5,817 nucleotides of DNA from Alphaproteobacteria bacterium (GCA_026400305.1 JAPLPI010000138.1:1-5817), one strand, 5' to 3'. Shown: positions 1 to 5,776, counted from the stretch's first letter. Numbers and translations are program-made. The notes: a model not told the origin generated them from the letters alone.

Positions 1-46
1 GCCCCGTTGACAATTTGTCCGCCAAACCCGAGCCTACCGTGCAAAA

Positions 47-62
47 GCGGGCACAAGCCCGT
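47..62 (+). other. 5' leader hairpin upstream of the beta-propeller gene
   Basis: The arms CGGGC (48-52) and GCCCG (57-61) pair around the loop ACAA, and a G-U pair (47/62) extends the stem to 6 bp. No T-run follows, so it is not a good terminator. It lies about 25 nt before the chosen ATG at 87, which suggests that this stretch is leader rather than coding sequence. It could be a chance hairpin. Confidence 0.3.
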
Positions 63-86
63 ATGGGCTGGAAAACGGGTGTCCTC

Positions 87-1841
87 ATGAAAATGCGCAA
101 TTCCTTCATCGCCATCTCCATGGCTTCGCTGCTGTGCTGCGGCGCCACCTTCGCCCAAGCCCCGGCCGGGCTGACAGAGGGCAATCCGCCCATGAGCCAA
201 AACCTGCGCAACGCGCTGGCGCCGCCGCCCCCCCTGCCGCCGCTAGTGATCGCACCCGCCAGCAATGAATGGCTGACCTGGGGCTATGACCAGGAACGCA
301 CCGGCTGGAACCGCGCCGAGACCACGCTGTCACCCAGGAATGTCGGCAGGCTGAAGCCGCTCTGGTCCACCCAGCTGTCGATCAAGTTCGACAAGTATGT
401 CCTGTCCACCACCACCTCGCCCATCGTTGTGTCGGGTGTCGCCACGCCGTCCGGTCCCGCCGACATCATCTTCATCCTAGGCGCCGACGACACGCTGTTC
501 GCGCTGGATGCGGGCAGCGGCAAGCATATCTGGAGCAAGAGCTTCCCCAATCCACACAAATCCACCGCGCCCGTCCGCGATTGGCTGTGCCCCAAGACCG
601 TCAACACCACGCCCACCATCGACAAGGCGCGCGGCATCGTCTTCTTCCTGACCGGCGACGGCATGCTGCGCGGGGCGAACCTTGTCGATGGCGCCGAGCG
701 GCTGACTCCCACGCCCATGACCGCGCCATTCGCGCGCGCCTGGAGCCTGAACCTGATCGACAATGTGCTGTATTCGCCGTCGGGCCGCGCCTGCGGCGAG
801 ATCACCGACAAGTCGAGCATCGAGTATTCCGCTGCCATGTCGGGCCTGCGCCGCGCCGGCGCCGGTCCCCTGCTGGACGCCAGCGCGCTGAACGCCGCCG
901 ATGTCAGCGACCTGTCCCGTCCTGTGGTCACCCACTTCTTCACGAGCGGCGCGCGTCCGGCGGCGCCCTGGGGCCGGGGCGGCGTGGCGCGCGCGCCCGG
1001 CGGCGTGATCCTGGAAACCAGCGACGGCCGCTATGATCCGGCCGCTGGCGATTTCAGCGAAAGCATCCTCAAGCTGGCGCCGCGCGCCGCGCGCCTGATG
1101 GACAGTTACACCCCGTCCAACTGGATGGACAATCTGATGCACGACCTGTCGGGATCGGCCTCGCCGGCGGTGTTCAACTTCGCCGGCAAGACCATCGCGG
1201 CGGTGTCGCAGAAGGAAGCCGTGCTGCGCCTGTTGGACACCAACAATCTGGGCGGCGCCAATCACATGACGCCCTTGTTCCAGTCGCCCAAGCTTGGCAA
1301 TGACGAAAAGACCGGTACCGATCCGGGGCGCGGCGTGTGGGGCGCGATCTCCAGCGCCGAAGTGAACGGCAAGCGCTATCTGTACTTCCCGATACAGGGC
1401 CACCCGTCCAAGGACGCGCCCACATTCCCCAACACCAACGGTCCTATTCCCAACGGCACTATCATGGCGTTCGAAGTGGTGAATGATGCCGGCAATATCT
1501 CCGCAGTGCCGGCCTGGACGGGTAACGACATGATCATGCCCGATCCGCCGGTGGTGGCGAACGGCGTGGTGTATGCACTGTCTACCGGCGGCCAGGCGCT
1601 GCAGAACGGCGCCAAGCCGGGTGACCCGCGCATGCCCTATGACGTCAGCGCGGTGCTGCGTTCCACGCCGGTCAGCAGCATGACGCTCTATGCGTACGAT
1701 GCGCAGAGCGGCAAGCAACTGTGGAACAGCGGCAAGACGCTGACCGATTGGGTGCACTTCAGCGAACCGGTTGTGGCGCTTGGTAAAATTTTTGTTGTCT
1801 CACACGACGGACATGTCACCGCGTTTGGGCTCAAGAAATAA
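87..1841 (+). CDS. Secreted PQQ-like beta-propeller repeat protein
   Basis: The 584-aa product starts with a Sec signal peptide: Lys/Arg at 2 and 4, a hydrophobic core at about 7-19, and a likely cut after AQA (23-25). A Pro-rich linker (about 44-57) leads into the entry motif WLTWGYDQERTGWNR (62-76), followed by LSPRNVGRLKPLW. This pattern is typical of PQQ-type propeller proteins. Propeller blades are visible as LFALDAGSGKHIW (137-149), VVYALSTGG (494-502), LYAYDAQSGKQLW (534-546) and a last strand IFVVSHDGHVTAF (568-580). The protein probably acts in the periplasm. I see no vicinal cysteine pair and no c-type haem motif CxxCH, so quinoprotein dehydrogenase activity is not supported; a structural or binding propeller is as likely. 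The ATG at 87 was chosen because the signal peptide begins there. The frame is open further up (TTG 15, ATG 63), but that would put charged residues before the signal. The Shine-Dalgarno is weak. No T-rich terminator follows, so read-through into the small gene at 1960 is possible. Confidence 0.85.
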   Translation: MKMRNSFIAISMASLLCCGATFAQAPAGLTEGNPPMSQNLRNALAPPPPLPPLVIAPASNEWLTWGYDQERTGWNRAETTLSPRNVGRLKPLWSTQLSIKFDKYVLSTTTSPIVVSGVATPSGPADIIFILGADDTLFALDAGSGKHIWSKSFPNPHKSTAPVRDWLCPKTVNTTPTIDKARGIVFFLTGDGMLRGANLVDGAERLTPTPMTAPFARAWSLNLIDNVLYSPSGRACGEITDKSSIEYSAAMSGLRRAGAGPLLDASALNAADVSDLSRPVVTHFFTSGARPAAPWGRGGVARAPGGVILETSDGRYDPAAGDFSESILKLAPRAARLMDSYTPSNWMDNLMHDLSGSASPAVFNFAGKTIAAVSQKEAVLRLLDTNNLGGANHMTPLFQSPKLGNDEKTGTDPGRGVWGAISSAEVNGKRYLYFPIQGHPSKDAPTFPNTNGPIPNGTIMAFEVVNDAGNISAVPAWTGNDMIMPDPPVVANGVVYALSTGGQALQNGAKPGDPRMPYDVSAVLRSTPVSSMTLYAYDAQSGKQLWNSGKTLTDWVHFSEPVVALGKIFVVSHDGHVTAFGLKK

Positions 1842-1886
1842 GCACACACAGCGAATAGGAAGATTGATTAATATTTTCAGTGGCTT

Positions 1887-1931
1887 GCGCGCATTCCGCG
1901 CGGGCCTACCTCTTGTGCACGTCTTGCACGA
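1887..1931 (+). other. Paired hairpins in the leader of the small exported protein
   Basis: Two stem-loops lie between the propeller gene and the small gene. The first has arms GCGCG (1887-1891) and CGCGC (1897-1901) with a 5-nt loop. The second pairs 1913-1919 (TTGTGCA) with 1925-1931 (TGCACGA), 7 bp with one G-U, also with a 5-nt loop. Neither is followed by a T-tract, so they look less like terminators than like leader structure that might influence stability or translation. An AT-rich patch just before them (1864-1877) could hold a promoter, but I find no matched -35/-10 pair. Function is inferred from position only. Confidence 0.35.
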
Positions 1932-1945
1932 ACAAGGACGACCAC

Positions 1946-1950
1946 AGGAG
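1946..1950 (+). promoter_or_regulatory. Ribosome binding site (AGGAG) of the small exported protein
   Basis: AGGAG lies 9 nt before the ATG at 1960. It fixes that ATG as the start rather than any upstream codon of the open frame, which would overlap the end of the propeller gene. Confidence 0.75.
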
Positions 1951-1959
1951 AAGAACGCC

Positions 1960-2205
1960 ATGAAAAAGTTGATCATCGCCGCGAGCATCGCCCTGTTCTC
2001 CGCCTCCGCTTTCGCCGCCAACACCAGTGTCCCGCAGCAGACTGCGATGGACACCAGTACGCAGCAGAAGCACACCTACAGCGTCATAAGCCAGGAAGGC
2101 CGTGAAGGCGCCATTACCAAGCGCAACGCGCGCATGCAGCGCAACGAAATGGACCGCAGCGACAACGCCAAGAAGTCCTGGGCCGGTTCGGCGCATTACT
2201 ACTAA
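1960..2205 (+). CDS. Small exported protein of unknown function (81 aa)
   Basis: The start at 1960 is supported by AGGAG at good spacing and by a textbook signal peptide immediately after it: MKK, a hydrophobic core LIIAASIALFSASAF, and a likely cut after AFA (17-19). The mature part, about 62 residues, is polar and rich in Gln, Thr, Ser, Arg and Asn, has no cysteine, and ends in the aromatic tail HYY. A segment with alternating charges (about 48-70, ITKRNARMQRNEMDRSDNAK) might form an amphipathic helix. I do not recognise a family. Codon use matches the neighbouring genes, and the gene has its own terminator, so it is very likely real. It is probably a periplasmic or secreted protein, and its role cannot be deduced. 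It starts 118 nt after the propeller gene and may share its transcript. Confidence 0.8.
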   Translation: MKKLIIAASIALFSASAFAANTSVPQQTAMDTSTQQKHTYSVISQEGREGAITKRNARMQRNEMDRSDNAKKSWAGSAHYY

Positions 2206-2219
2206 GATCGTTTGATCAA

Positions 2220-2366
2220 CGACAAAGGCTCGCGAGGCGACACATGGGCCTTTTTCTTTTGCGACACTTTGCGACAAGGCCGGGGCACGACACGCACCAC
2301 GCGCCTTCCGACACGCTGTCACAAAGATTTGTTCTCTGGACCTTGGCAGGCGGGCTGCCGGCGACA
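2220..2366 (+). repeat. Cluster of seven same-strand CGACA pentamers
   Basis: CGACA begins at 2220, 2238, 2262, 2272, 2288, 2309 and 2362, always on the plus strand; the reverse complement TGTCG is absent from this stretch. About 0.14 occurrences would be expected in 147 bp if bases were equal and random. Two of the copies sit in a near-tandem unit, CTTTTGCGACA then CTTTGCGACA (2256-2276). The cluster begins in the terminator of the small gene and continues through the presumed promoter region. It may be an array of regulator half-sites or a decayed tandem repeat; no protein partner can be named. Confidence 0.5.
2224..2260 (+). terminator. Intrinsic terminator after the small exported protein
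   Basis: The arms AAAGGCTC (2224-2231) and GGGCCTTT (2246-2253) form an 8-bp stem with one G-U pair and a 14-nt loop. The 3' arm runs into a T-rich tract (2251-2260, TTTTTCTTTT). It lies 19 nt after the stop codon at 2205. Confidence 0.75.
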
Positions 2367-2378
2367 TTCTGTTACAAA
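2309..2378 (+). promoter_or_regulatory. Candidate operator pair: 17-bp direct repeat with dyad core
   Basis: The segments 2309-2325 and 2362-2378 share the pattern CGACAnnCTGTnACAAA (14 of 17 bases identical), with starts 53 bp apart, close to five helical turns. The first copy contains the perfect dyad GACA-CGC-TGTC; the second has the near-dyad GACA-TTC-TGTT. Between them lies an inverted repeat, GGCAG (2345-2349) and CTGCC (2355-2359). Two similar sites on one helix face upstream of a candidate -10 element suggest binding by a dimeric repressor or activator. The regulator is not in the window. Confidence 0.35.
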
Positions 2379-2379
2379 T

Positions 2380-2385
2380 TAGAAT
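2380..2385 (+). promoter_or_regulatory. Candidate -10 element (TAGAAT)
   Basis: TAGAAT matches the sigma-70 -10 consensus at 5 of 6 positions and abuts the second operator-like repeat. No good -35 hexamer lies 16-18 bp upstream, so an activator would be needed. The hexamer also overlaps the 3' arm of a perfect inverted repeat, CATTCT (2365-2370) and AGAATG (2381-2386). A start from here would place the whole structured region 2392-2800 in the transcript. Confidence 0.25.
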
Positions 2386-2389
2386 GCCT

Positions 2390-2800
2390 CCAAGTCTTCA
2401 CCTCCTGCTCCCGCGGGAGAAATCTTGGTCTTGACCTCGCGTCCGTCCGGCGCTCCACCTTAAGGATACAGCCATTACGGACGGTCGGACCGGCTCGGGT
2501 GCCCCCCACGTTGAACCATCAGTGCGGCCACCCTTCTCAGCCCCGAAGTCAGGGAACTCTGAAATGCGCGGAGAAGTACCTTGCATGGCAGGTAGCGTGA
2601 GGTACACAAGGCCTTCGGGCGACCAGTATACCTGTGACTTCACCAGCGTACCCAGGGATATAAAAAGGGTGCAGTGCGACAAAGCTTTACAGCTTGGGCC
2701 TTGCCTAGCGGCCCCCGACCGCCATATTTGCGGGAGCGGGATCGGTATCAGGCCCTTAAGAGATAGAATTTATAGTCCGCGGCGGGGCCGCCCCATTTTG
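2390..2800 (+). ncRNA. Candidate structured RNA or long 5' leader, unknown family
   Basis: No convincing protein gene lies here: open frames use codons such as AGG, ATA and TTA that are rare in the neighbouring genes, and GC is about 59%. Consecutive plus-strand hairpins cover most of the stretch: CCAAG/CTTGG (2390-2394/2424-2428) enclosing the palindrome CTCCCGCGGGAG; CCGTCCG/CGGACGG (2443-2449/2478-2484); GGGTG/CACCC (2497-2501/2529-2533); CTTCTC/GAGAAG (2533-2538/2571-2576); TACC-TGC/GCA-GGTA with one bulged T (2577-2594); AGGTA/TACCT (2600-2604/2629-2633) enclosing GCC-TTCG-GGC (2611-2620); GTACCC/GGGTGC (2648-2653/2667-2672); AAGCT/AGCTT (2682-2695); and GGGCCT/AGGCCC (2696-2701/2750-2755) enclosing CCGC/GCGG. 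A short GC-rich hairpin followed by ATTTT (2784-2799) could end the RNA or act as an expression switch before the efflux gene. I find no hallmark of tmRNA, RNase P RNA or SRP RNA. Any sequence of this GC can fold, so conservation is needed to confirm it. Confidence 0.35.
2764..2776 (+). promoter_or_regulatory. Candidate -10 elements close to the efflux gene
   Basis: TAGAAT (2764-2769) and TATAGT (2771-2776) each match the -10 consensus at 5 of 6 positions in an AT-rich island just before a very GC-rich block. Neither has a recognisable -35 hexamer at 16-18 bp. If used, transcription would start near 2780 and skip most of the structured region. Confidence 0.2.
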
Positions 2801-2833
2801 GCAAAGAGAGTTCAATGAAGTCCTTGTTTCCTG

Positions 2834-4078
2834 GTGCCACTGCAAGAGACGGCGCAAAAAGAAAATCTCGACATCGCCATTTACGCCGCCCGCGTGCTGC
2901 AGGCCGAAGCCAATGACGGCGTAGCGCTGGCGGCACTGTTTCCCACCCTGGGCGGCCCCATCGGCGTCAACCGCAGTGGCGGCAATTCTGCCATTCCGCG
3001 CGCCCGCAATGCCTTCACCGCCGGACTGACCGCGCAGTACCAGCAGGGCTTCTTCGGCACCCAGTATCTAGACCTGAGGGCATCCCGCGAAGATTTGCGC
3101 GCCGAGCGTTACGCCGCCGCGGTAGTCGGCATCTCCACCGCAGCCCAGGTGGCCGACGAATATTTCAGCGTGCTGGCGTTCCGCGAACGCATCGCCATCG
3201 CCAACGCCAACATCGCAGCCGCCAAGCGCATCCTGGCCATCACCCAGGCCAAGGTGAACAGCGGTGTGTCCTCCAACCTGGACCTGGCCGAACAGCAGGC
3301 CCTGCTGGCGCAGCAGGAATCCACCCTGCCCGGCCTGATCGAAAGTGAAAAAGAACGCCGCTATGCGCTGGCGATCGTGCTGGGCCGCGCGCCGGAAGGT
3401 TACGACATCAAGGCGCAAAACCTGGACGGCATCACCCCGCCCATGGTGCAGCCCGGCATGCCGTCGGAACTCTTGCTGCGTAATCCCTCTATCGCCCAGG
3501 CCGAAGCCAATCTCTATTCGGCCCATGCCAATGTGGATGCGGTACGCACCCTGTACTTCCCCTCGCTCAGCCTGACCAGCAGCGCCGGCTACGGCCCGGT
3601 GTCGCAGCTATCTAACCTGTTCAATCCGGCGGGCTTTGCCTTCAGCATCGGCGCATCTATCCTCCAGAGCATTTTCGATGGCGGCCGCATCCATGCCGAG
3701 AACGATCTTGCACAGGCGCGTCAGCAGGAACTGGTGGCCACCTATCGTAAGACCGTCTTTACCGCCTTCAGCGACGTGGAAAGCGCGCTAGGCACGGTGA
3801 AAAGCACCACCGACCAGCTGGCGCTGGTGGAAATCCAGGTCAAGGCCGATGCCGAAGCCTTCCGCATCTCCGAGCTTCAGTATCGCGAAGGCACCATCGA
3901 TATCGTTTCGCTGCTGAACAACCAGCAGCTGCTTTTCAACGCCCAGCAGTCGCTGGTGCAGACCAAGCTGGCACGCCTGGAAGCCAGCCTGGCGCTTTAC
4001 AATGCGCTGGGTGGCGGCTGGGAACAGAAGGCTTCCGACGAAACCTACAAGAACCAGCTCGACTGGTGGCCGCTGTAA
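2834..4078 (+). CDS. TolC/NodT-family outer-membrane efflux protein, N-terminally truncated
   Basis: The product is the outer-membrane channel of a tripartite efflux system, forming a trimeric beta-barrel with a periplasmic alpha-helical tunnel. Two outer-membrane-efflux repeats are visible. The first covers about residues 1-195: ENLDIAIYAARVLQAEA, then VNSGVSSNLDLAEQQALLAQQ at 141-161. The second covers about 210-395: SELLLRNPSIAQAEANL at 211-227, YFPSLSLTSSAGYG at 241-254, FDGGRI at 281-286, and YREGTIDIVSLLNNQQLLF near 350-368. The motifs match the NodT/CusC lipoprotein branch, whose members are usually about 450-490 aa; this frame gives 414. Missing are the signal peptide, the lipid-anchor cysteine and the first 60-80 residues. 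The GTG at 2834 is only the first possible start and has no Shine-Dalgarno; a TGA lies in frame at 2816-2818. A good site (AAGAGAG, 2804-2810) serves an ATG at 2815 in another frame that stops after 33 codons. The body has no internal stop and normal codon use, so the damage is recent, assembly-related or confined to the 5' end. No adaptor or pump gene is adjacent. Confidence 0.75.
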   Translation: MPLQETAQKENLDIAIYAARVLQAEANDGVALAALFPTLGGPIGVNRSGGNSAIPRARNAFTAGLTAQYQQGFFGTQYLDLRASREDLRAERYAAAVVGISTAAQVADEYFSVLAFRERIAIANANIAAAKRILAITQAKVNSGVSSNLDLAEQQALLAQQESTLPGLIESEKERRYALAIVLGRAPEGYDIKAQNLDGITPPMVQPGMPSELLLRNPSIAQAEANLYSAHANVDAVRTLYFPSLSLTSSAGYGPVSQLSNLFNPAGFAFSIGASILQSIFDGGRIHAENDLAQARQQELVATYRKTVFTAFSDVESALGTVKSTTDQLALVEIQVKADAEAFRISELQYREGTIDIVSLLNNQQLLFNAQQSLVQTKLARLEASLALYNALGGGWEQKASDETYKNQLDWWPL

Positions 4079-4097
4079 GGGCGCCATCACCGCAATA

Positions 4098-4126
4098 AAA
4101 AAGGGCGCCCTTGCGGCGCCCTTTTT
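4098..4126. terminator. Bidirectional intrinsic terminator between convergent genes
   Basis: GGGCGCC (4103-4109) pairs with GGCGCCC (4115-4121) across a 5-nt loop, and AAAAA (4098-4102) pairs with TTTTT (4122-4126), giving a 12-bp stem. T-tracts follow on both strands, so it can end the efflux gene transcript (stop at 4078) and the sigma-chrR-reductase transcript (stop at 4130). A further GGGCGCC at 4079-4085 could compete for the same 3' arm. Confidence 0.9.
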
Positions 4127-4129
4127 GTT

Positions 4130-5104
4130 TCAGCGGAGGTTTCCCGCCACCGGCTTGGCCTTGTACGGCGCATCGAGATACGCGACCACGTCGTCCGACA
4201 ATTGGATCTGCGCCGCCGCGATGGCGTCTTCCAGATGGCTCATCTTGGAGGCGCCGATGATGGGCGCAGTAATGCCCTTGGCCAGCAGCCAGGCGGTTGC
4301 AATCTGGGCGTTGTTCTTGCCGTGCTTTTTCGCCGTCTCTTCGACCCGGCGCAGCGTCTCCATGTCGTTGTCGTCGAACGGCATGTCCAAGATGTTGTCG
4401 CTCTTGGCGCGGGGGCTATGCTTGTCCAGAGCGTTGAGATGGCTGCGGGCCAGAAAGCCGCGCGCCAGCGGGCTCCACGGGATCACGCCCACGCCCTGGT
4501 CGCGGCACAAGGGCAGCATGTCCCGCTCTTCCTCGCGGTACACCAGATTGTAAAAATTCTGCATGGAGACGAATTTCGTCATGCCCATCCTGTCGGCGGC
4601 GGCCAGGTACTTGGCGAACTGCCAGGCATGCATCGACGAGGCGCCGATATAGCGTGCCTTGCCAGCTTTCACGACATCGTGAAGCGCCTCGACGGTCTCC
4701 TCCACCGGGGTGTGATGATCGAAGCGATGGATCTGGTAGAGATCGACATAATCCATGCCCAGACGCTTCAGCGAGTCATCGATGGCATGCAGGATGTGCT
4801 TGCGCGACAGGCCGCCATGGCGGCCATCCACCGGGAAGAACACCTTGGTGGCCAGCACGTAATCCTCGCGCTTGGCGGCATAGTCCTTCAGCGCCCGCCC
4901 CACCACTTCTTCGGAAGCGCCATTGGAATAGATGTCGGCGGTGTCGAAGAAAGTGATGCCCGCTTCAAGGGCGCGCTTGATAAAGGGGCGGCTAGCCTGT
5001 TCGTCCAGCACCCAGTCGCGCCATTTGGGGCTGCCATAGGTCATGGTCCCCAGGCAGATGCGAGAAACTTTCAGGCCGGTATTGCCGAGGCGGACTTGTT
5101 CCAC
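4130..5104 (-). CDS. Aldo/keto reductase, YajO-like
   Basis: This is a cytoplasmic NADPH-dependent carbonyl reductase of the AKR superfamily (TIM barrel). Numbering from the upstream ATG (5110), the catalytic tetrad is D56 and Y61 (FFDTADIYSNG), K89 (LATKVF) and H128 (YQIHRFD). Further family motifs are RYIGASSMHAWQFA (153-166), VSMQNFYNLVYREEERDMLPLC (181-202), VIPWSPLARG (209-218) and the cofactor-binding PIIGASK (283-289). These closely match my recollection of E. coli YajO. The physiological substrate is unknown. Start choice: GGGAG directly abuts the ATG at 5110, which is too close, but lies 6 nt before the GTG at 5104, and the GTG aligns with the first residue of YajO. I therefore prefer 5104 (324 aa); 5110 would add Met-Arg. 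The gene follows chrR by 30 bp (24 bp from the ATG) with no terminator between, so it is likely in the sigma-chrR operon. Confidence 0.92.
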   Translation of the reverse strand: MEQVRLGNTGLKVSRICLGTMTYGSPKWRDWVLDEQASRPFIKRALEAGITFFDTADIYSNGASEEVVGRALKDYAAKREDYVLATKVFFPVDGRHGGLSRKHILHAIDDSLKRLGMDYVDLYQIHRFDHHTPVEETVEALHDVVKAGKARYIGASSMHAWQFAKYLAAADRMGMTKFVSMQNFYNLVYREEERDMLPLCRDQGVGVIPWSPLARGFLARSHLNALDKHSPRAKSDNILDMPFDDNDMETLRRVEETAKKHGKNNAQIATAWLLAKGITAPIIGASKMSHLEDAIAAAQIQLSDDVVAYLDAPYKAKPVAGNLR

Positions 5105-5134
5105 ACGCATCTCCCAAAGAATGGAAGAAGCGTT

Positions 5135-5776
5135 TTAGAAGCCGAAGAGAGGAGCCGCAATACTTTGCAGCAGGCTTTCGAACTTCAGCGGCCCGGTGGT
5201 CACCGCCAGGTTGATGCAGCTCTCGCCGGGATCTGCGACGACATTGTGGGGCATGCCATCTTCCCTCATCTGCAGGTCTCCGGGACCGTAACTCCCGGTC
5301 ACATCGGTGTAACCGCCCTGCAGCACCACGGTGAATTCGCTGCCGTGATGGCTGTGCGCCCCGCTGTCAGCGCCGGGCACACACTTGAGCAGGCGAGCGG
5401 TGACATTGCCGCGCTTGAAAAGCGGCGCATAGGACAGGCGCTGGCCCATTTTGCGCCAGCGCACGATGGAAAGATCGCCGCCGATATAGGCGCGCAACGG
5501 CGCCGGCGTGCCGTCACGGCTGGCGACCCGCCTGGGGCGTTCATACGGCGTCACCGAGCCCAGCCGCGCCAGCACATTGTCCAGAGCGCCTTCGTCCAGC
5601 GGCGCGGGCGGCAATTCCTGCAGCAGCGCGCCGCCGAGACACTCCAGCTTCTTGCTGCGCAACCGGCAGATGGCGCAGTAGGTCATGTGGGTGGCGACGA
5701 TCAGGCTCAGCGCCTCATCGGCGGCGCCGGCTGCATAGGCCAGGAGCAGTTCTTCGCCGGGATGGTGATGGATCAT
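5135..5776 (-). CDS. chrR: ChrR-type zinc-binding cupin anti-sigma factor
   Basis: This is a cytoplasmic anti-sigma factor that binds a group ECF11 (RpoE-type) sigma factor and releases it under singlet oxygen or organic peroxide stress. It is 213 aa, the length I recall for R. sphaeroides ChrR. The N-terminal zinc anti-sigma domain has H5, H30, C34 and C37 (HMTYCAIC), matching H6, H31, C35 and C38 of that protein. The C-terminal cupin domain has the second metal site H141, H143, E147 (GAHSHHGSEF) and H177 (MPHNVV), at the same residue numbers as in R. sphaeroides. C187 is present, and residue 189 is Asn. The start codon overlaps the sigma gene stop by 4 nt (ATGA), with GGGAG (5784-5788) 7 nt before the ATG, which implies translational coupling and balanced production. 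The reductase gene follows. Expression is presumably autoregulated by the sigma factor from a promoter outside the window. Confidence 0.95.
   Translation of the reverse strand: MIHHHPGEELLLAYAAGAADEALSLIVATHMTYCAICRLRSKKLECLGGALLQELPPAPLDEGALDNVLARLGSVTPYERPRRVASRDGTPAPLRAYIGGDLSIVRWRKMGQRLSYAPLFKRGNVTARLLKCVPGADSGAHSHHGSEFTVVLQGGYTDVTGSYGPGDLQMREDGMPHNVVADPGESCINLAVTTGPLKFESLLQSIAAPLFGF

Noticed and set aside
7..12. TTGACA as a -35 promoter element
   Set aside because: The hexamer is perfect, but no -10-like sequence lies 16-18 bp downstream; the spacing region is GC-rich.
15..86. Upstream in-frame starts (TTG 15, ATG 63) for the beta-propeller protein
   Set aside because: They would put a charged segment before an evident signal peptide, have no ribosome binding site, and cover a leader hairpin at 47-62.
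477..1757. Long minus-strand open frame (426 codons) opposite the beta-propeller gene
   Set aside because: Its composition (His, Arg, Gly, Ala rich, no domain) is typical of an antisense shadow of a GC-rich gene, and the plus-strand protein has recognisable repeats and a signal peptide.
1771..1959. Upstream extension of the small exported protein
   Set aside because: It would overlap the end of the propeller gene and bury the signal peptide; AGGAG at 1946-1950 marks the start at 1960.
2244..2600. 118-codon plus-strand open frame
   Set aside because: It starts inside the terminator of the small gene, has no ribosome binding site and atypical composition.
2398..2682. 94-codon minus-strand open frame
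   Set aside because: No start signals, no recognisable motif and codon use unlike the genes; most likely chance.
2784..2799. Intrinsic terminator before the efflux gene
   Set aside because: The GGGG/CCCC stem is only 4 bp and the tail is ATTTTG, too weak to call as a terminator on its own; mentioned only as a possible switch element.
2390..2800. tmRNA, RNase P RNA, SRP RNA or tRNA
   Set aside because: No tag reading frame or GTTCGA T-loop, no GAGGAAAGTCCGGGC-type core and no SRP tetraloop domain on either strand.
2522..2818. 98-codon plus-strand open frame ending in ATGA at the ATG of 2815
   Set aside because: It uses many codons rare in the neighbouring genes (AGG, ATA, TTA), has no ribosome binding site and no recognisable domain; the same bases form hairpins.
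2748..2836. Minus-strand peptide ending KWGGPAADYKFYLLRA as the tail of a truncated gene
   Set aside because: It looks protein-like for about 29 residues, but its upstream part is only the antisense of the efflux gene and no start exists; kept as a possible junction hint, not as a gene.
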